Below are positions 25,090-33,155 of a stretch of DNA of 36,664 nucleotides, piece after piece. Below the pieces are notes generated by a model, which saw only the letters and a program-made list of their open reading frames with translations, was not told the DNA's origin and searched no databases. How positions within the stretch are numbered: the first letter of the stretch is position 1; each line of letters begins with the position of its first letter. Made by a program: the position numbers and the translations under genes. This DNA is from Oscillospiraceae bacterium (GTDB lineage Bacteria > Bacillota > Clostridia > Oscillospirales > Acutalibacteraceae), in contig CADBBT010000034.1 in NCBI GenBank assembly GCA_902792985.1, positions 1-36,664 on the forward strand. The letters are read 5' to 3'.

Positions 25090-25107
25090 AAGGTCTCTCC
25101 TTTCGCC

Positions 25108-25923
25108 TTAAAGGTTCAAAAAATCCTTGCGGTAGTTCACTTTGAAAAATTCCGCCAGCTTTACCATCTCTTCGTCCTTGATGGTGTTCACGCGCGGAAG
25201 ATGCGCCGTAAGCATATAGATCTGCGCGGCCTTTTCCACCGTTTCGATCAAGCCGAAGGTTTCGTCCAGCGTTTTGCCCGCGCCGTAAATGCCGTGCATG
25301 CCCCAAACGACGAGACGGAATTTCTCCATCTTCTTTGCCGTTGCTTCGCCGATCTCGTTGGTGCCGCAAAGCATCCAGGGCAGCACGCCGACGCCGTCCG
25401 GGAACACAACGATGCATTCGGTGCACATCTCCCAAAGCGTGTGGGTGAATTTCTTTTCGTCCAGCTCATGCACATAGTTCATTGCGAGCGTGTGCGTCGG
25501 ATGGGAATGCATGACCACGCGGTTTTCGGGGTCGACCTTGAGGCGTGCCATATGGCTCATCAGATGTGCCGGCAGCTCGCTGGTAAATTTGCCGCCGTCG
25601 CTGTAGCCCCAAAGCAGCTCGGCTGTTGTGCCGTCTTTTGCGATGCGGATGATACCGAGGTTGTTTTCGGGGTCGCCCTTGACGTTTTTGAAGTATTTGC
25701 CCGTGCCGGTCACGATAAAGTATTTGCCGATCAGATCGGTCGCGTCAAAGCCCGTCGGGATCGTGCGCAGAACATTGTCAAGATCAAGGTAGTCCTTCAA
25801 ATCGTTTTCAGAAAGCAGATAGCTGATATTGCCGCCGTTGCGCTCGTCCCAGCCAAGGCGGTACATATTCGCCGTTGTGTCGCACATTTCGCGCATAAAC
25901 GGCGCAGTCAAAATGTCTTTCAT
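25108..25923 (-). CDS. rhaD: Rhamnulose-1-phosphate aldolase
   Basis: This zinc-dependent class II aldolase cleaves L-rhamnulose 1-phosphate to dihydroxyacetone phosphate and L-lactaldehyde. Its 271 residues contain NGGNISYLL at about 29-37, E116 in TSELPAH, the zinc histidines H139 and H141 in HSHPTH, and H210 in GMHG, all in register with E. coli RhaD. The start overlaps the rhaA stop as ATGA. The protein would act in the cytosol as the last step of the rha trio. No lactaldehyde reductase or dehydrogenase is in the window. Confidence 0.96.
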   Translation of the reverse strand: MKDILTAPFMREMCDTTANMYRLGWDERNGGNISYLLSENDLKDYLDLDNVLRTIPTGFDATDLIGKYFIVTGTGKYFKNVKGDPENNLGIIRIAKDGTTAELLWGYSDGGKFTSELPAHLMSHMARLKVDPENRVVMHSHPTHTLAMNYVHELDEKKFTHTLWEMCTECIVVFPDGVGVLPWMLCGTNEIGEATAKKMEKFRLVVWGMHGIYGAGKTLDETFGLIETVEKAAQIYMLTAHLPRVNTIKDEEMVKLAEFFKVNYRKDFLNL

Positions 25924-27158
25924 ACGCGGTTCACCAGCACTTTCTGTTCATAGTCCTTCACAGCGGAAAGGTAGTCTGCCGCAACACTTTGACGGCTGAG
26001 ATATTCGTTCCAGACATCGCCGAACGGGGCGGTTTTCATTTCTTCCTGCAGCACCATCAGCGCAGTCATATCGTTTTCGTCCTGCAGCGCTTTGAGCTGT
26101 TTGTTCGGCTGCAGAAGCGCGAACAGCAGCGCCTTTTGCACATTGCGTACACCGGTCACCCACGCGGAAATGCGGTTGATCGAAGCGTCGAAATAATCTG
26201 TGGCAATGAACACGCGGCCGAGCGCGTCGTTGCGCACGATCTCCTTGGCGATCTCCTTTGTTTCGTCGTCAAAGAGCACCACATGGTCGGAATCCCAGCG
26301 CACGGGGCGTGTGACGTGCAGGGCGATTTTTTCGTTGAACAGCAGCAGCGAGGAGATTTTATCGCTGACCACCTCGGTCGGATGGTAGTGACCGTTATCC
26401 ATCAGCGGCGTGATGTTGTTCTTTGCGGAATAGGAAAGGCAGAACTCCGCCGAGCCGACGGTATAGCTTTCCAGACCGATGCCGAACACCTTGCTTTCCA
26501 GCGTCACATAGACCTTGCTCTTATCGTAGGGCACGGAAAGGATCTCGTCCAGGCTCTTTTTGAAGCGTGCGCGCGGACCGAGACGGTCGGCCGGAATGTC
26601 CTTGTAACCGTCGGGGATCCAGATGTTCATCACGCAGGGAATGCCGGTCTGCTCGGCAAAGTATTCGCTGATGCGGATGCAGGCTTTGCCGTGTGCGACC
26701 CAGTAAGCGCGGACTTCTTCATCGGGCGAAGAGAGTGTGAGGTTGTCTTTCACCATCGGATGGGCAAAGAAGGTCGGGTTGAAGTCGATGCCGATGCCGC
26801 GCTGTTTTGCGAAATCGACCCACGCTTTGAAATGCTTCGGCTCGATCTTGTCTCTGCCGACCGGATCGCCGTCAAAAATGGCGTAGCTCGCGTGCAGGTT
26901 CAGCTTCTTTTTGCCCGGAATGAGGGAAAACGCCTTGTCGATATCCGCCATCAGCTCTGCGGGCGTTCCGGCTTTGCCGGGATAGTTTCCCGTGGTCTGA
27001 ATGCCGCCGGACAGCGCTTCCTTGTTGTCAAAGCCGATCACGTCGTCGCCCTGCCAGCAATGCACGGACACGCAAACGTCCTTCAGCGCGTCCAGCGCCG
27101 CTTCGGTATCCACGCCGCACTGTGCGTAGATCTGTTTTGCTTCATCATATCTGCTCAT
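25920..27158 (-). CDS. rhaA: L-rhamnose isomerase
   Basis: RhaA interconverts L-rhamnose and L-rhamnulose. The 412-residue protein matches E. coli RhaA (419) in length and opens with the conserved AKQIYAQCGVDTEAAL. It also shows SVHCWQGDDV, the metal-region segment MDNGHYHPTEVV, and RWDSDHVV. It is joined by ATGA overlaps to rhaB upstream and rhaD downstream, so the three catabolic enzymes are probably made in step. Confidence 0.97.
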   Translation of the reverse strand: MSRYDEAKQIYAQCGVDTEAALDALKDVCVSVHCWQGDDVIGFDNKEALSGGIQTTGNYPGKAGTPAELMADIDKAFSLIPGKKKLNLHASYAIFDGDPVGRDKIEPKHFKAWVDFAKQRGIGIDFNPTFFAHPMVKDNLTLSSPDEEVRAYWVAHGKACIRISEYFAEQTGIPCVMNIWIPDGYKDIPADRLGPRARFKKSLDEILSVPYDKSKVYVTLESKVFGIGLESYTVGSAEFCLSYSAKNNITPLMDNGHYHPTEVVSDKISSLLLFNEKIALHVTRPVRWDSDHVVLFDDETKEIAKEIVRNDALGRVFIATDYFDASINRISAWVTGVRNVQKALLFALLQPNKQLKALQDENDMTALMVLQEEMKTAPFGDVWNEYLSRQSVAADYLSAVKDYEQKVLVNRV

Positions 27159-28525
27159 ACTGTAATCTCCTTCAGGTCAAATGATTGTTTTACAAGCAGC
27201 CTCGCTTCGCTGAGACTGATTTTTTCGTGAAACATGATCTGCGACAGCAGGTTGCCCAGCGCCGTTGCCTCGGTCAAACCGGTCACAACGCTCTTTCCCG
27301 TCACCTGCGCGGTCAGCGCGTTCAGATAACGGTCTTTGCTGCCGCCGCCGACGATGAGGATCTGCGCAATTTTTTTGCCGCTGAGTGCTTCGATCTCGCG
27401 CACCGCCGCGTCATAGGAATGCGCAAGAGAGTGATACACCGCCGAAAGCACATCGCCGAGCGGAAGATCTTCGCCCAGCAGCGCCTTGATCGCGTCAAGC
27501 ATACTTTCGGGCGCGGTCAGCGAGGGGTCGTTGCAATCGAACGTCTTTTTGCAGTCGCTTTCCATCGCGAGCAGCATCATCTCGTCATAGGTGTATTTTT
27601 TTCCAAGGTCCTTGCGGATGTTCTGGAACAGCCACATGCCCATGATGTTTTTGAGGAAGCGGAAGCGGTATTCCACGCCGCCCTCATTGGTAAAGTTCGC
27701 CTTTTGCGCCTGTGCGCTCAACACAGGGCGCGTGTTTTCCGTGCCGATCAGCGACCAGGTGCCGGAGGAGATGTAGACGCTCTCATCGTCGATCGGGCAG
27801 GCGGCAACGGCGGACGCCGTGTCGTGCGAAGGCGCAAGCAGCACCGTGGCGTTGAAGCCCAGCTCGCGCTGCACGTCTTCGCTGAAGGCGCCGACCTCGG
27901 TGCCCGGCAGCGACAGCGGCAAGAAGAGGTCTTCCGGAATCTCGAGAGCGGAAAGGATGTCTTTGTCCCACGTTTTGCTTTCGGCGCCGAGCATGCCGGT
28001 CGTGGAGGCGTTGGTATATTCGTTTTTCATCACGCCCGTCAGCTTATAGGAAAGGTATTCCGGCATCATCAGAAAATGCGCCGCTTTTTGCAGTTTTCCG
28101 CTTTGTTTGTCGCAGAAAAGCTGATAGATCGTGTTGAAATTCTGATGCTGGATGCCCGTGTGCGCATAGAGCAGATCGGGCGACAGCAGCGCGTGCACCT
28201 GCGATTGCACGGCGGCTGTGCGAGCGTCGCGGTAGGCCACGGCGGGCAGCAGCTCGTTTTCGTTTTCGTCCAGCAGCACATAATCGACGCCCCAGGTGTC
28301 GATGGCGACCGTTTGCGGCAGTTTGCCGAGCGTTTTGCATTTTGCGATGCCGGCCTTCACCTCGCGCAGCAGGTGTGCAAGGTCCCACACGAGAACGCCG
28401 TTTTCGTTTTGGATGCCGTTGTCAAAGCGGTAGATCTCTTCAAGCTCGATCTTTCCGTCTTTCACGCAGCCGAGAATATGCCGTCCGGAGGAAGCGCCGA
28501 TATCCACGGCAAGGAAATAGGTCAT
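27155..28525 (-). CDS. rhaB: Rhamnulokinase
   Basis: RhaB phosphorylates L-rhamnulose at C1. It is an FGGY kinase of 456 residues with the RhaB-type phosphate loop VDIGASSGRHI near the N terminus, DTWGVDYVLLD, and SSGTWSLIGTE in the middle. The C-terminal ATP site contains IVGGGSKDRYLN. I start it at MTYFLAVDIG because AAAGGAGA stands about 8 bases before it. An ATG six codons upstream overlaps that ribosome-binding site and is rejected. It overlaps rhaA by four bases and follows a glycerophosphodiesterase gene by 14 bases. Confidence 0.95.
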   Translation of the reverse strand: MTYFLAVDIGASSGRHILGCVKDGKIELEEIYRFDNGIQNENGVLVWDLAHLLREVKAGIAKCKTLGKLPQTVAIDTWGVDYVLLDENENELLPAVAYRDARTAAVQSQVHALLSPDLLYAHTGIQHQNFNTIYQLFCDKQSGKLQKAAHFLMMPEYLSYKLTGVMKNEYTNASTTGMLGAESKTWDKDILSALEIPEDLFLPLSLPGTEVGAFSEDVQRELGFNATVLLAPSHDTASAVAACPIDDESVYISSGTWSLIGTENTRPVLSAQAQKANFTNEGGVEYRFRFLKNIMGMWLFQNIRKDLGKKYTYDEMMLLAMESDCKKTFDCNDPSLTAPESMLDAIKALLGEDLPLGDVLSAVYHSLAHSYDAAVREIEALSGKKIAQILIVGGGSKDRYLNALTAQVTGKSVVTGLTEATALGNLLSQIMFHEKISLSEARLLVKQSFDLKEITV

Positions 28526-28539
28526 GGTAAAGTCTCCTT

Positions 28540-29364
28540 TCAAAACGCGTCTGGCGTCAGCGCGTTGGTGGTGATGGCGGTAACGCCCAGATCATAGAAC
28601 GCCTTTGCTTTGCTCCGGTCGTCCACCGCCCAAACGATCGTTTTCAGTCCCGCTTCGGCAGCGGCGCGGGCAATGTCGGGTTTTGTCTTTTTGCGAAAAT
28701 CCAGACCGTCGATCCCGTTTTGCAGACAGAAGTCGATATCGTCCTGCGTTGCTGCCTCTGTCAAAAGCCAGGCGGGATTTTTCGGCATCAGCGTTTTGAT
28801 GCGCGCAAGGTCTGCGCGGTCGAAGCTGATCAGCACAAAGCTTTCTTTTTCTTCGCGCGTCAGCAGAAATGCAGCCAGATCGTCCATCGCTTCCACAGGC
28901 GCGGACTTGATCTCGATCACCGGGCGGGTATCGTAGTTTTTGAGAAGGTCAAGATACTCCGTCAGCGTCGGGACCTTTTCATCGGGAAAAGAGCGCACCT
29001 TGCGGCCGTTGTCGATGTGCAGCGAACGGATCTGCGCAAGCGTCAGCTCGTTCACTTTGCCTTTCCCGTCGGTCATACGCTTAACGTCCAAGTCGTGCAT
29101 GATGACCCACACGCCGTCTGCGGTCTGCTGAATGTCGCATTCCGCGCCCCAAAAGCCGTTTTCCGCCGCAAGACGGAAGGACGCCAGTGTGTTTTCCGGC
29201 GCGGCGGCGGAAAAGCCGCGATGGCCGACCAGCTGCAATGCGCCGGCCGGGAGCGCTTCGTCTTTCATCGTGAGCGAGGGCACCACCATGCACAGCACAA
29301 CCGCGGCAAAGATCGCTGCGATGGCGGCGCCGATCGCAACGGCGCGTTTGGTTTTGTTCTGCAT
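28540..29364 (-). CDS. Membrane-anchored glycerophosphodiester phosphodiesterase
   Basis: This 274-residue protein has a basic N terminus and one uncleaved membrane segment (about 8-31). A GDPD TIM-barrel domain then faces outside, with GHRG at 47-50 (H48, R49), metal residues E75 and D77 in AECD, and H90 in MHD. The family hydrolyses glycerophosphodiesters to glycerol 3-phosphate and an alcohol. It can act on deacylated phospholipids, glycerophosphate-bearing wall polymers or glycerophosphate-decorated glycans. Its place between secreted phosphoesterases and rhaB, 13-14 bases from each, is unusual and suggests the last of these. Substrate is inference. Confidence 0.9.
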   Translation of the reverse strand: MQNKTKRAVAIGAAIAAIFAAVVLCMVVPSLTMKDEALPAGALQLVGHRGFSAAAPENTLASFRLAAENGFWGAECDIQQTADGVWVIMHDLDVKRMTDGKGKVNELTLAQIRSLHIDNGRKVRSFPDEKVPTLTEYLDLLKNYDTRPVIEIKSAPVEAMDDLAAFLLTREEKESFVLISFDRADLARIKTLMPKNPAWLLTEAATQDDIDFCLQNGIDGLDFRKKTKPDIARAAAEAGLKTIVWAVDDRSKAKAFYDLGVTAITTNALTPDAF

Positions 29365-29377
29365 TGTCCCGCTCCGT

Positions 29378-30706
29378 TTACTGCGCTGTAAAGGTCACAA
29401 GCAGCGGTTTGGAAAGCTTGTGATAGGCGCTTTCGGCCACAACAAGCAGCTTGTAAGTCTTTCCGCTTTCCAGCGTGTCGGCGCCGATGCGGAAGGCGGC
29501 GGTGTTGTCGCCGTCAATAACGAAGTAATCGTTGATAAGGTTTTCGTGATAGCACGGCAGGTTCTTGTCGTTGAGAATCGTCACATTGTATTCGTGCACA
29601 ATGAAGCCAGGTGCGGCCTCGGCTTCGTCAAAGCAAAGCACCCATTCGCCGTTTTCGTTCTTCGCGGCGGCAGCCTTTGCGTCCTTCGGGAAAACGGGCG
29701 TTTTGTCGTGCAGCGCCATATTGTTATAGGTGTAGGGATAGGAGCGGCAGTCGTTGACATTGTCAATGTAATACTCGCAGAAATAGGTGTTCGACAGCAG
29801 ATCGTAGCCCTGAATGCGCACGCTGCCGTCGTTGTCCGCTTCCAGCACCGTCATCTGATTTGCGGGATCATAGCCGTCGGGATGCTGGCCGGGGATGCAG
29901 TTGTTGTCCAGCTCGAAGTATTCCATCGCGCCGCAGCCGACCGCGGTATAGGTGGACTGATTGATGGAGCGCGGGTCGTTCATCGGATAGTGCGAATGGC
30001 CGGAAAAATCGACCAGCGCAGGATGACCGGAAAAGATCGGATTGAGCTGCGGATCGCCCCAGACGGAGCTGCCGTACACCGTGCCCCACGGGTGCGGATG
30101 CTGGAACACAAAGATCGCGCGGCCGTCGGTGCGGTTCTTTTCGGCGGTTTTGATCGAATCGGACAGCCATTTCAGGCTGTTGGGCGTAAACGTCCATTCG
30201 GTCTGGCTGCGCTCGCCGGAAAACGCGATGCAGGAAAAGCCGTTGATCGTTGTCACCGTGTCAAAATCGTGGTCGAAGTGTGCGCTGAAATATTCGCGGT
30301 AGTTGTCGTCTTTGAATTCATGGTTGCCGTGGATGGTGATGATCGGCGTTTCGGCGCGTACATGCTCCTTGATCGTCTGTGCATAGTTGATGTAAGCGCT
30401 CTCCTCGCCAATGGACGAAAAATCGCCAAGGCAGAAGAAACCGTCAACTCCGGCATACGGCGCGGCGGTATCAAACATCGCATACGCCGTGTCGATCGCG
30501 TTCGCCACACGGTCGTTGTGGTTGTGCGTGTCGGTGAAGATCACCAGACGCACCGTGGGCAAAAAATCGTCCGGCGTGGTCGGAAGGTCTTTTCCGACCG
30601 GCGCAAGGGCATGCTGCGTCCCCTGCAGCGGCAAAACTGCCAGCAGCACGGCAAACACGCCGAACACGGCGCCGATGATCCATTGTTTGATTTCAGAAAA
30701 ACTCAT
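29378..30706 (-). CDS. Membrane-anchored/secreted metallophosphoesterase (paralogue B)
   Basis: The 442-residue product has an N-terminal membrane anchor (about 10-28) and an exterior calcineurin-like domain with a complete metal set: DTH at 59-61, GD at 94-95, GNHE at 127-130, a histidine pair in QHPHP near 202-206 and GHSH at 236-239. An all-beta C-terminal domain follows. The segment TVYGSS...GHSHYPMNDPRS is shared with the other secreted paralogue at 31753-33141, showing common descent and perhaps common substrate. AAAGGAGA fixes the start; an upstream ATG inside the preceding gene is rejected. Gaps to its neighbours are 13-14 bases. Confidence 0.87.
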   Translation of the reverse strand: MSFSEIKQWIIGAVFGVFAVLLAVLPLQGTQHALAPVGKDLPTTPDDFLPTVRLVIFTDTHNHNDRVANAIDTAYAMFDTAAPYAGVDGFFCLGDFSSIGEESAYINYAQTIKEHVRAETPIITIHGNHEFKDDNYREYFSAHFDHDFDTVTTINGFSCIAFSGERSQTEWTFTPNSLKWLSDSIKTAEKNRTDGRAIFVFQHPHPWGTVYGSSVWGDPQLNPIFSGHPALVDFSGHSHYPMNDPRSINQSTYTAVGCGAMEYFELDNNCIPGQHPDGYDPANQMTVLEADNDGSVRIQGYDLLSNTYFCEYYIDNVNDCRSYPYTYNNMALHDKTPVFPKDAKAAAAKNENGEWVLCFDEAEAAPGFIVHEYNVTILNDKNLPCYHENLINDYFVIDGDNTAAFRIGADTLESGKTYKLLVVAESAYHKLSKPLLVTFTAQ

Positions 30707-30720
30707 AATGATCTCCTTTC

Positions 30721-31734
30721 TCAGCCTTTCCAGAACTGCGTAACGATCCACATCACCGGCGAGATGATGCCGTCGAGCGCGTCTTTATAGAAGGAGCGGC
30801 ATTCTCCCGGCGTTTTCACAAAGAGATTTGCGGGCACGCGCGCAGACATCGTTGCCGGACGTGCTTCTCCCAGGGCAAACAGCGTGATCGCCGCAATGTC
30901 GCGGTCACGCGTCACAACGTCATACGTTCCGCCGGGAATGACTGTTTTGCCGACAGCGGCGATGGTCGTGAGCGATTCGCGCTTGGAAAATCTGCCGTGG
31001 CCGCCCTTGATCGTGTGGCCGTGGTCGGCGGTGACAAGGAACAGCCCGTTTTCAAGCAGACCGTTGCGCTCGCACGCGTCATAGACCTTGCCGAGGTATT
31101 CATCCGCTGTGTGCAGCGCGGTAAAGTATTCTTCAGAAGCGCTGCCGTGCGCGTGACCGGCCTCATCCACAAGATCGAACACCGTGAACAGAATGCGCGG
31201 GTCGTTGCCCTGATCAAGATAATTGCACAAATTTGCACAAAGCTTGCGGTCGTCGGGAATCGTGCACTGCATGACGTCGATGTCGTTCTCCACAATGCCG
31301 ATGTTGATGTTTGCCCAGTAAGCGAACGACGCAAGTGTGCTTTGTTTGTCGGTCTTGCGCAAAACGCCGAACACGGTCGGATATTTTGTGTCGCTTGTGC
31401 GGACATTCTCTCCGGAGTCGCCGTTGTGGATCCGGTGCTTGAAATAGGACACGCCGCTGATGATCGACGTCCAGTTCGGCGCGGAATCGGTCAGCACCTC
31501 GGTGCGCACGTTATACTTGACCGCGCCGTTTTTGAAGATGCGCTGAAAATTCGGCATATCGCCGTCGCGGAAGAACTGCCCCGCCCCGTCGATGCCGACG
31601 ATAATCACATGATCATAGGCGCCGAAGCTTGCGCTTTCCATCGTCTTTTTCTGTGTCATCGGCGGAACAACAGCCGCAAGCGCAAGCACAGCAACAAGCA
31701 GAACTGCAAATACGATGCACAGTTTCTTTTTCAT
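30721..31734 (-). CDS. Exported alkaline-phosphatase-superfamily phosphodiesterase (NPP-type)
   Basis: This 337-residue protein has a signal anchor or signal peptide (about 5-25) and a type I phosphodiesterase/nucleotide pyrophosphatase fold. It shows D49 in IVGIDGAG, a nucleophile threonine T89 in SAPNWTS, the metal set D187, (D190) and H194 in DLVDEAGH, and DH 237-238 plus H240 in TADHGH. Threonine as nucleophile favours phosphodiesters (NPP type) over simple monoesters. It sits between two secreted metallophosphoesterases with gaps of 14-18 bases, which suggests stepwise cleavage: first a diester, then the monoester left behind. Substrate is not known. Confidence 0.87.
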   Translation of the reverse strand: MKKKLCIVFAVLLVAVLALAAVVPPMTQKKTMESASFGAYDHVIIVGIDGAGQFFRDGDMPNFQRIFKNGAVKYNVRTEVLTDSAPNWTSIISGVSYFKHRIHNGDSGENVRTSDTKYPTVFGVLRKTDKQSTLASFAYWANINIGIVENDIDVMQCTIPDDRKLCANLCNYLDQGNDPRILFTVFDLVDEAGHAHGSASEEYFTALHTADEYLGKVYDACERNGLLENGLFLVTADHGHTIKGGHGRFSKRESLTTIAAVGKTVIPGGTYDVVTRDRDIAAITLFALGEARPATMSARVPANLFVKTPGECRSFYKDALDGIISPVMWIVTQFWKG

Positions 31735-31752
31735 GAAAACGCCCCCTTGTAA

Positions 31753-33141
31753 TTACCAGAATAAATGAACAAAGAAGTCTTTGATGTCTTCAAACAGCTT
31801 TACAAACAGATCGCGCACATGCGCAAGGCCGGTCAACCCGTCCACCGTGACAGTTGCCGTCAGCGGCGCGGACTGCTTGCCGTAGCACGTTTCGGCTCTC
31901 ACTTCCAGCGTATAGGTCCCCTTGGAAAGATGCGCAATATCGAACACGATCTCATCCGTTCCGTCCGCACGGTAATACTGCGGCAGCAACCAGTCTTTTT
32001 GCACGGTGCCGCCGAGCTTATCCTTCACCTTTACGCGATATAGCGTCACAGGCTCACCCGTTGCGGTTTCTGCCGCGGGCACGAGCACCTTGCAGCCGCC
32101 GAAGGTCGTTGTCAAAGACAGCGCGGCAGAATCATTGAACGCGGGCGCGACGGAAGCTTCCCTTTGCGCCTTTTTGGAAAACGCGCGGTTGGCTTTGTTT
32201 GCCGGATTTTTCATGAAAAGATCGCACAGCACTTCTGCGGCGTTCAGATCCATGCCGCGCAGACGCAGGTTGTTTTGCGCGTCGAGTTCAATGATCCAGT
32301 AGTTCGCAACCTCGTTGCGATCCGCCGGATGATAGGCGCGATAGGCGTCGATCGTAAACTCCGTATAAGCGACCGCGCCGGTATTGATCGCGGTATAATC
32401 GCCCTGCCAGACAGAGCGCGGATCATTGACGGGATAATGCGAATGGCCGCAGATCTCCACGACCTGCGGGTACTTTGAAAGGATCGCGCCGAAATACGGC
32501 ACGCCCCAGCCGTCATAGATGCCGGAGCCGTAGACGGTTTCCACGGTCGGCTCATGATGCATCACAAACACAGGCTTGTTCGGGTCGGCTTTCACAGCTT
32601 CGTCCAACTGCTTTTTCAGCCAGGTGAGCTGGCCGAGATCGTAATGCTGCAGCGCACTTTCGGAAGCGGAAAGACCGATGAAATGGAAACCGCCGAGCAC
32701 TGCGTGGAAATCCGCGTCGAAGCCGGTGAGCTCCCTGCATTTTTCGCGGATCTCGCTGCGGCTGAGTTGATACCCGTCGTGGTTTTTCGCAACCACGGCT
32801 AACAGCGCAGTCTCATCCTTCAGCGCCGGTTTCATCGCACCGGAAAACTTTTCATATTCCGTCTTGGTGCCGTCGTCCGTCAAATCGCCGACAACCAGCA
32901 CAGCGTCGAGTTTTTGATAGCTCTTGTCGTTTTCGGCAACCGTGTATGCCGTGCGCATCATTTTGCCGATGCGCTGCGCGGTCACGTCGCTGCTGTCGCT
33001 CACATGGGTGTCGCTGCTTGCAACAAAGCGAAACACCGGCGCAAACGCCTCGGCGGTCTCGCCCGATGCACCGGCAAACACCGCAGTGCCGCAAAGCAGC
33101 AGCACCGACAGACACAGCGCGAGCATTCTTTTCATCTTCAT
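31753..33141 (-). CDS. Secreted metallophosphoesterase (paralogue C, altered GNH motif)
   Basis: The 462-residue product starts with a classical signal peptide ending near VFA-G at about 23. The calcineurin-like domain has DTH 44-46, GD 85-86, HHEP near 195-198 and GHSH 232-235. However, the usual GNH[DE] reads KNHD at 119-122, so the glycine is replaced while the metal-binding asparagine and histidine remain. TVYGS and GHSHYPVNDPRS are shared with paralogue B, and a fibronectin-like C-terminal half follows. AAAGGA lies about 12 bases before the chosen ATG. It follows a GH3 gene by 14 bases and precedes the NPP-type gene by 18. Confidence 0.86.
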   Translation of the reverse strand: MKMKRMLALCLSVLLLCGTAVFAGASGETAEAFAPVFRFVASSDTHVSDSSDVTAQRIGKMMRTAYTVAENDKSYQKLDAVLVVGDLTDDGTKTEYEKFSGAMKPALKDETALLAVVAKNHDGYQLSRSEIREKCRELTGFDADFHAVLGGFHFIGLSASESALQHYDLGQLTWLKKQLDEAVKADPNKPVFVMHHEPTVETVYGSGIYDGWGVPYFGAILSKYPQVVEICGHSHYPVNDPRSVWQGDYTAINTGAVAYTEFTIDAYRAYHPADRNEVANYWIIELDAQNNLRLRGMDLNAAEVLCDLFMKNPANKANRAFSKKAQREASVAPAFNDSAALSLTTTFGGCKVLVPAAETATGEPVTLYRVKVKDKLGGTVQKDWLLPQYYRADGTDEIVFDIAHLSKGTYTLEVRAETCYGKQSAPLTATVTVDGLTGLAHVRDLFVKLFEDIKDFFVHLFW

Positions 33142-33155
33142 GGGATCTCTTCCTT

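Noticed and set aside
23176-25953. A 925-codon open frame on the plus strand opposite GH78 and rhaD
   Set aside because: It covers two well-identified genes and shows no fold-like pattern, only repetitive basic and aromatic residues typical of antisense frames.
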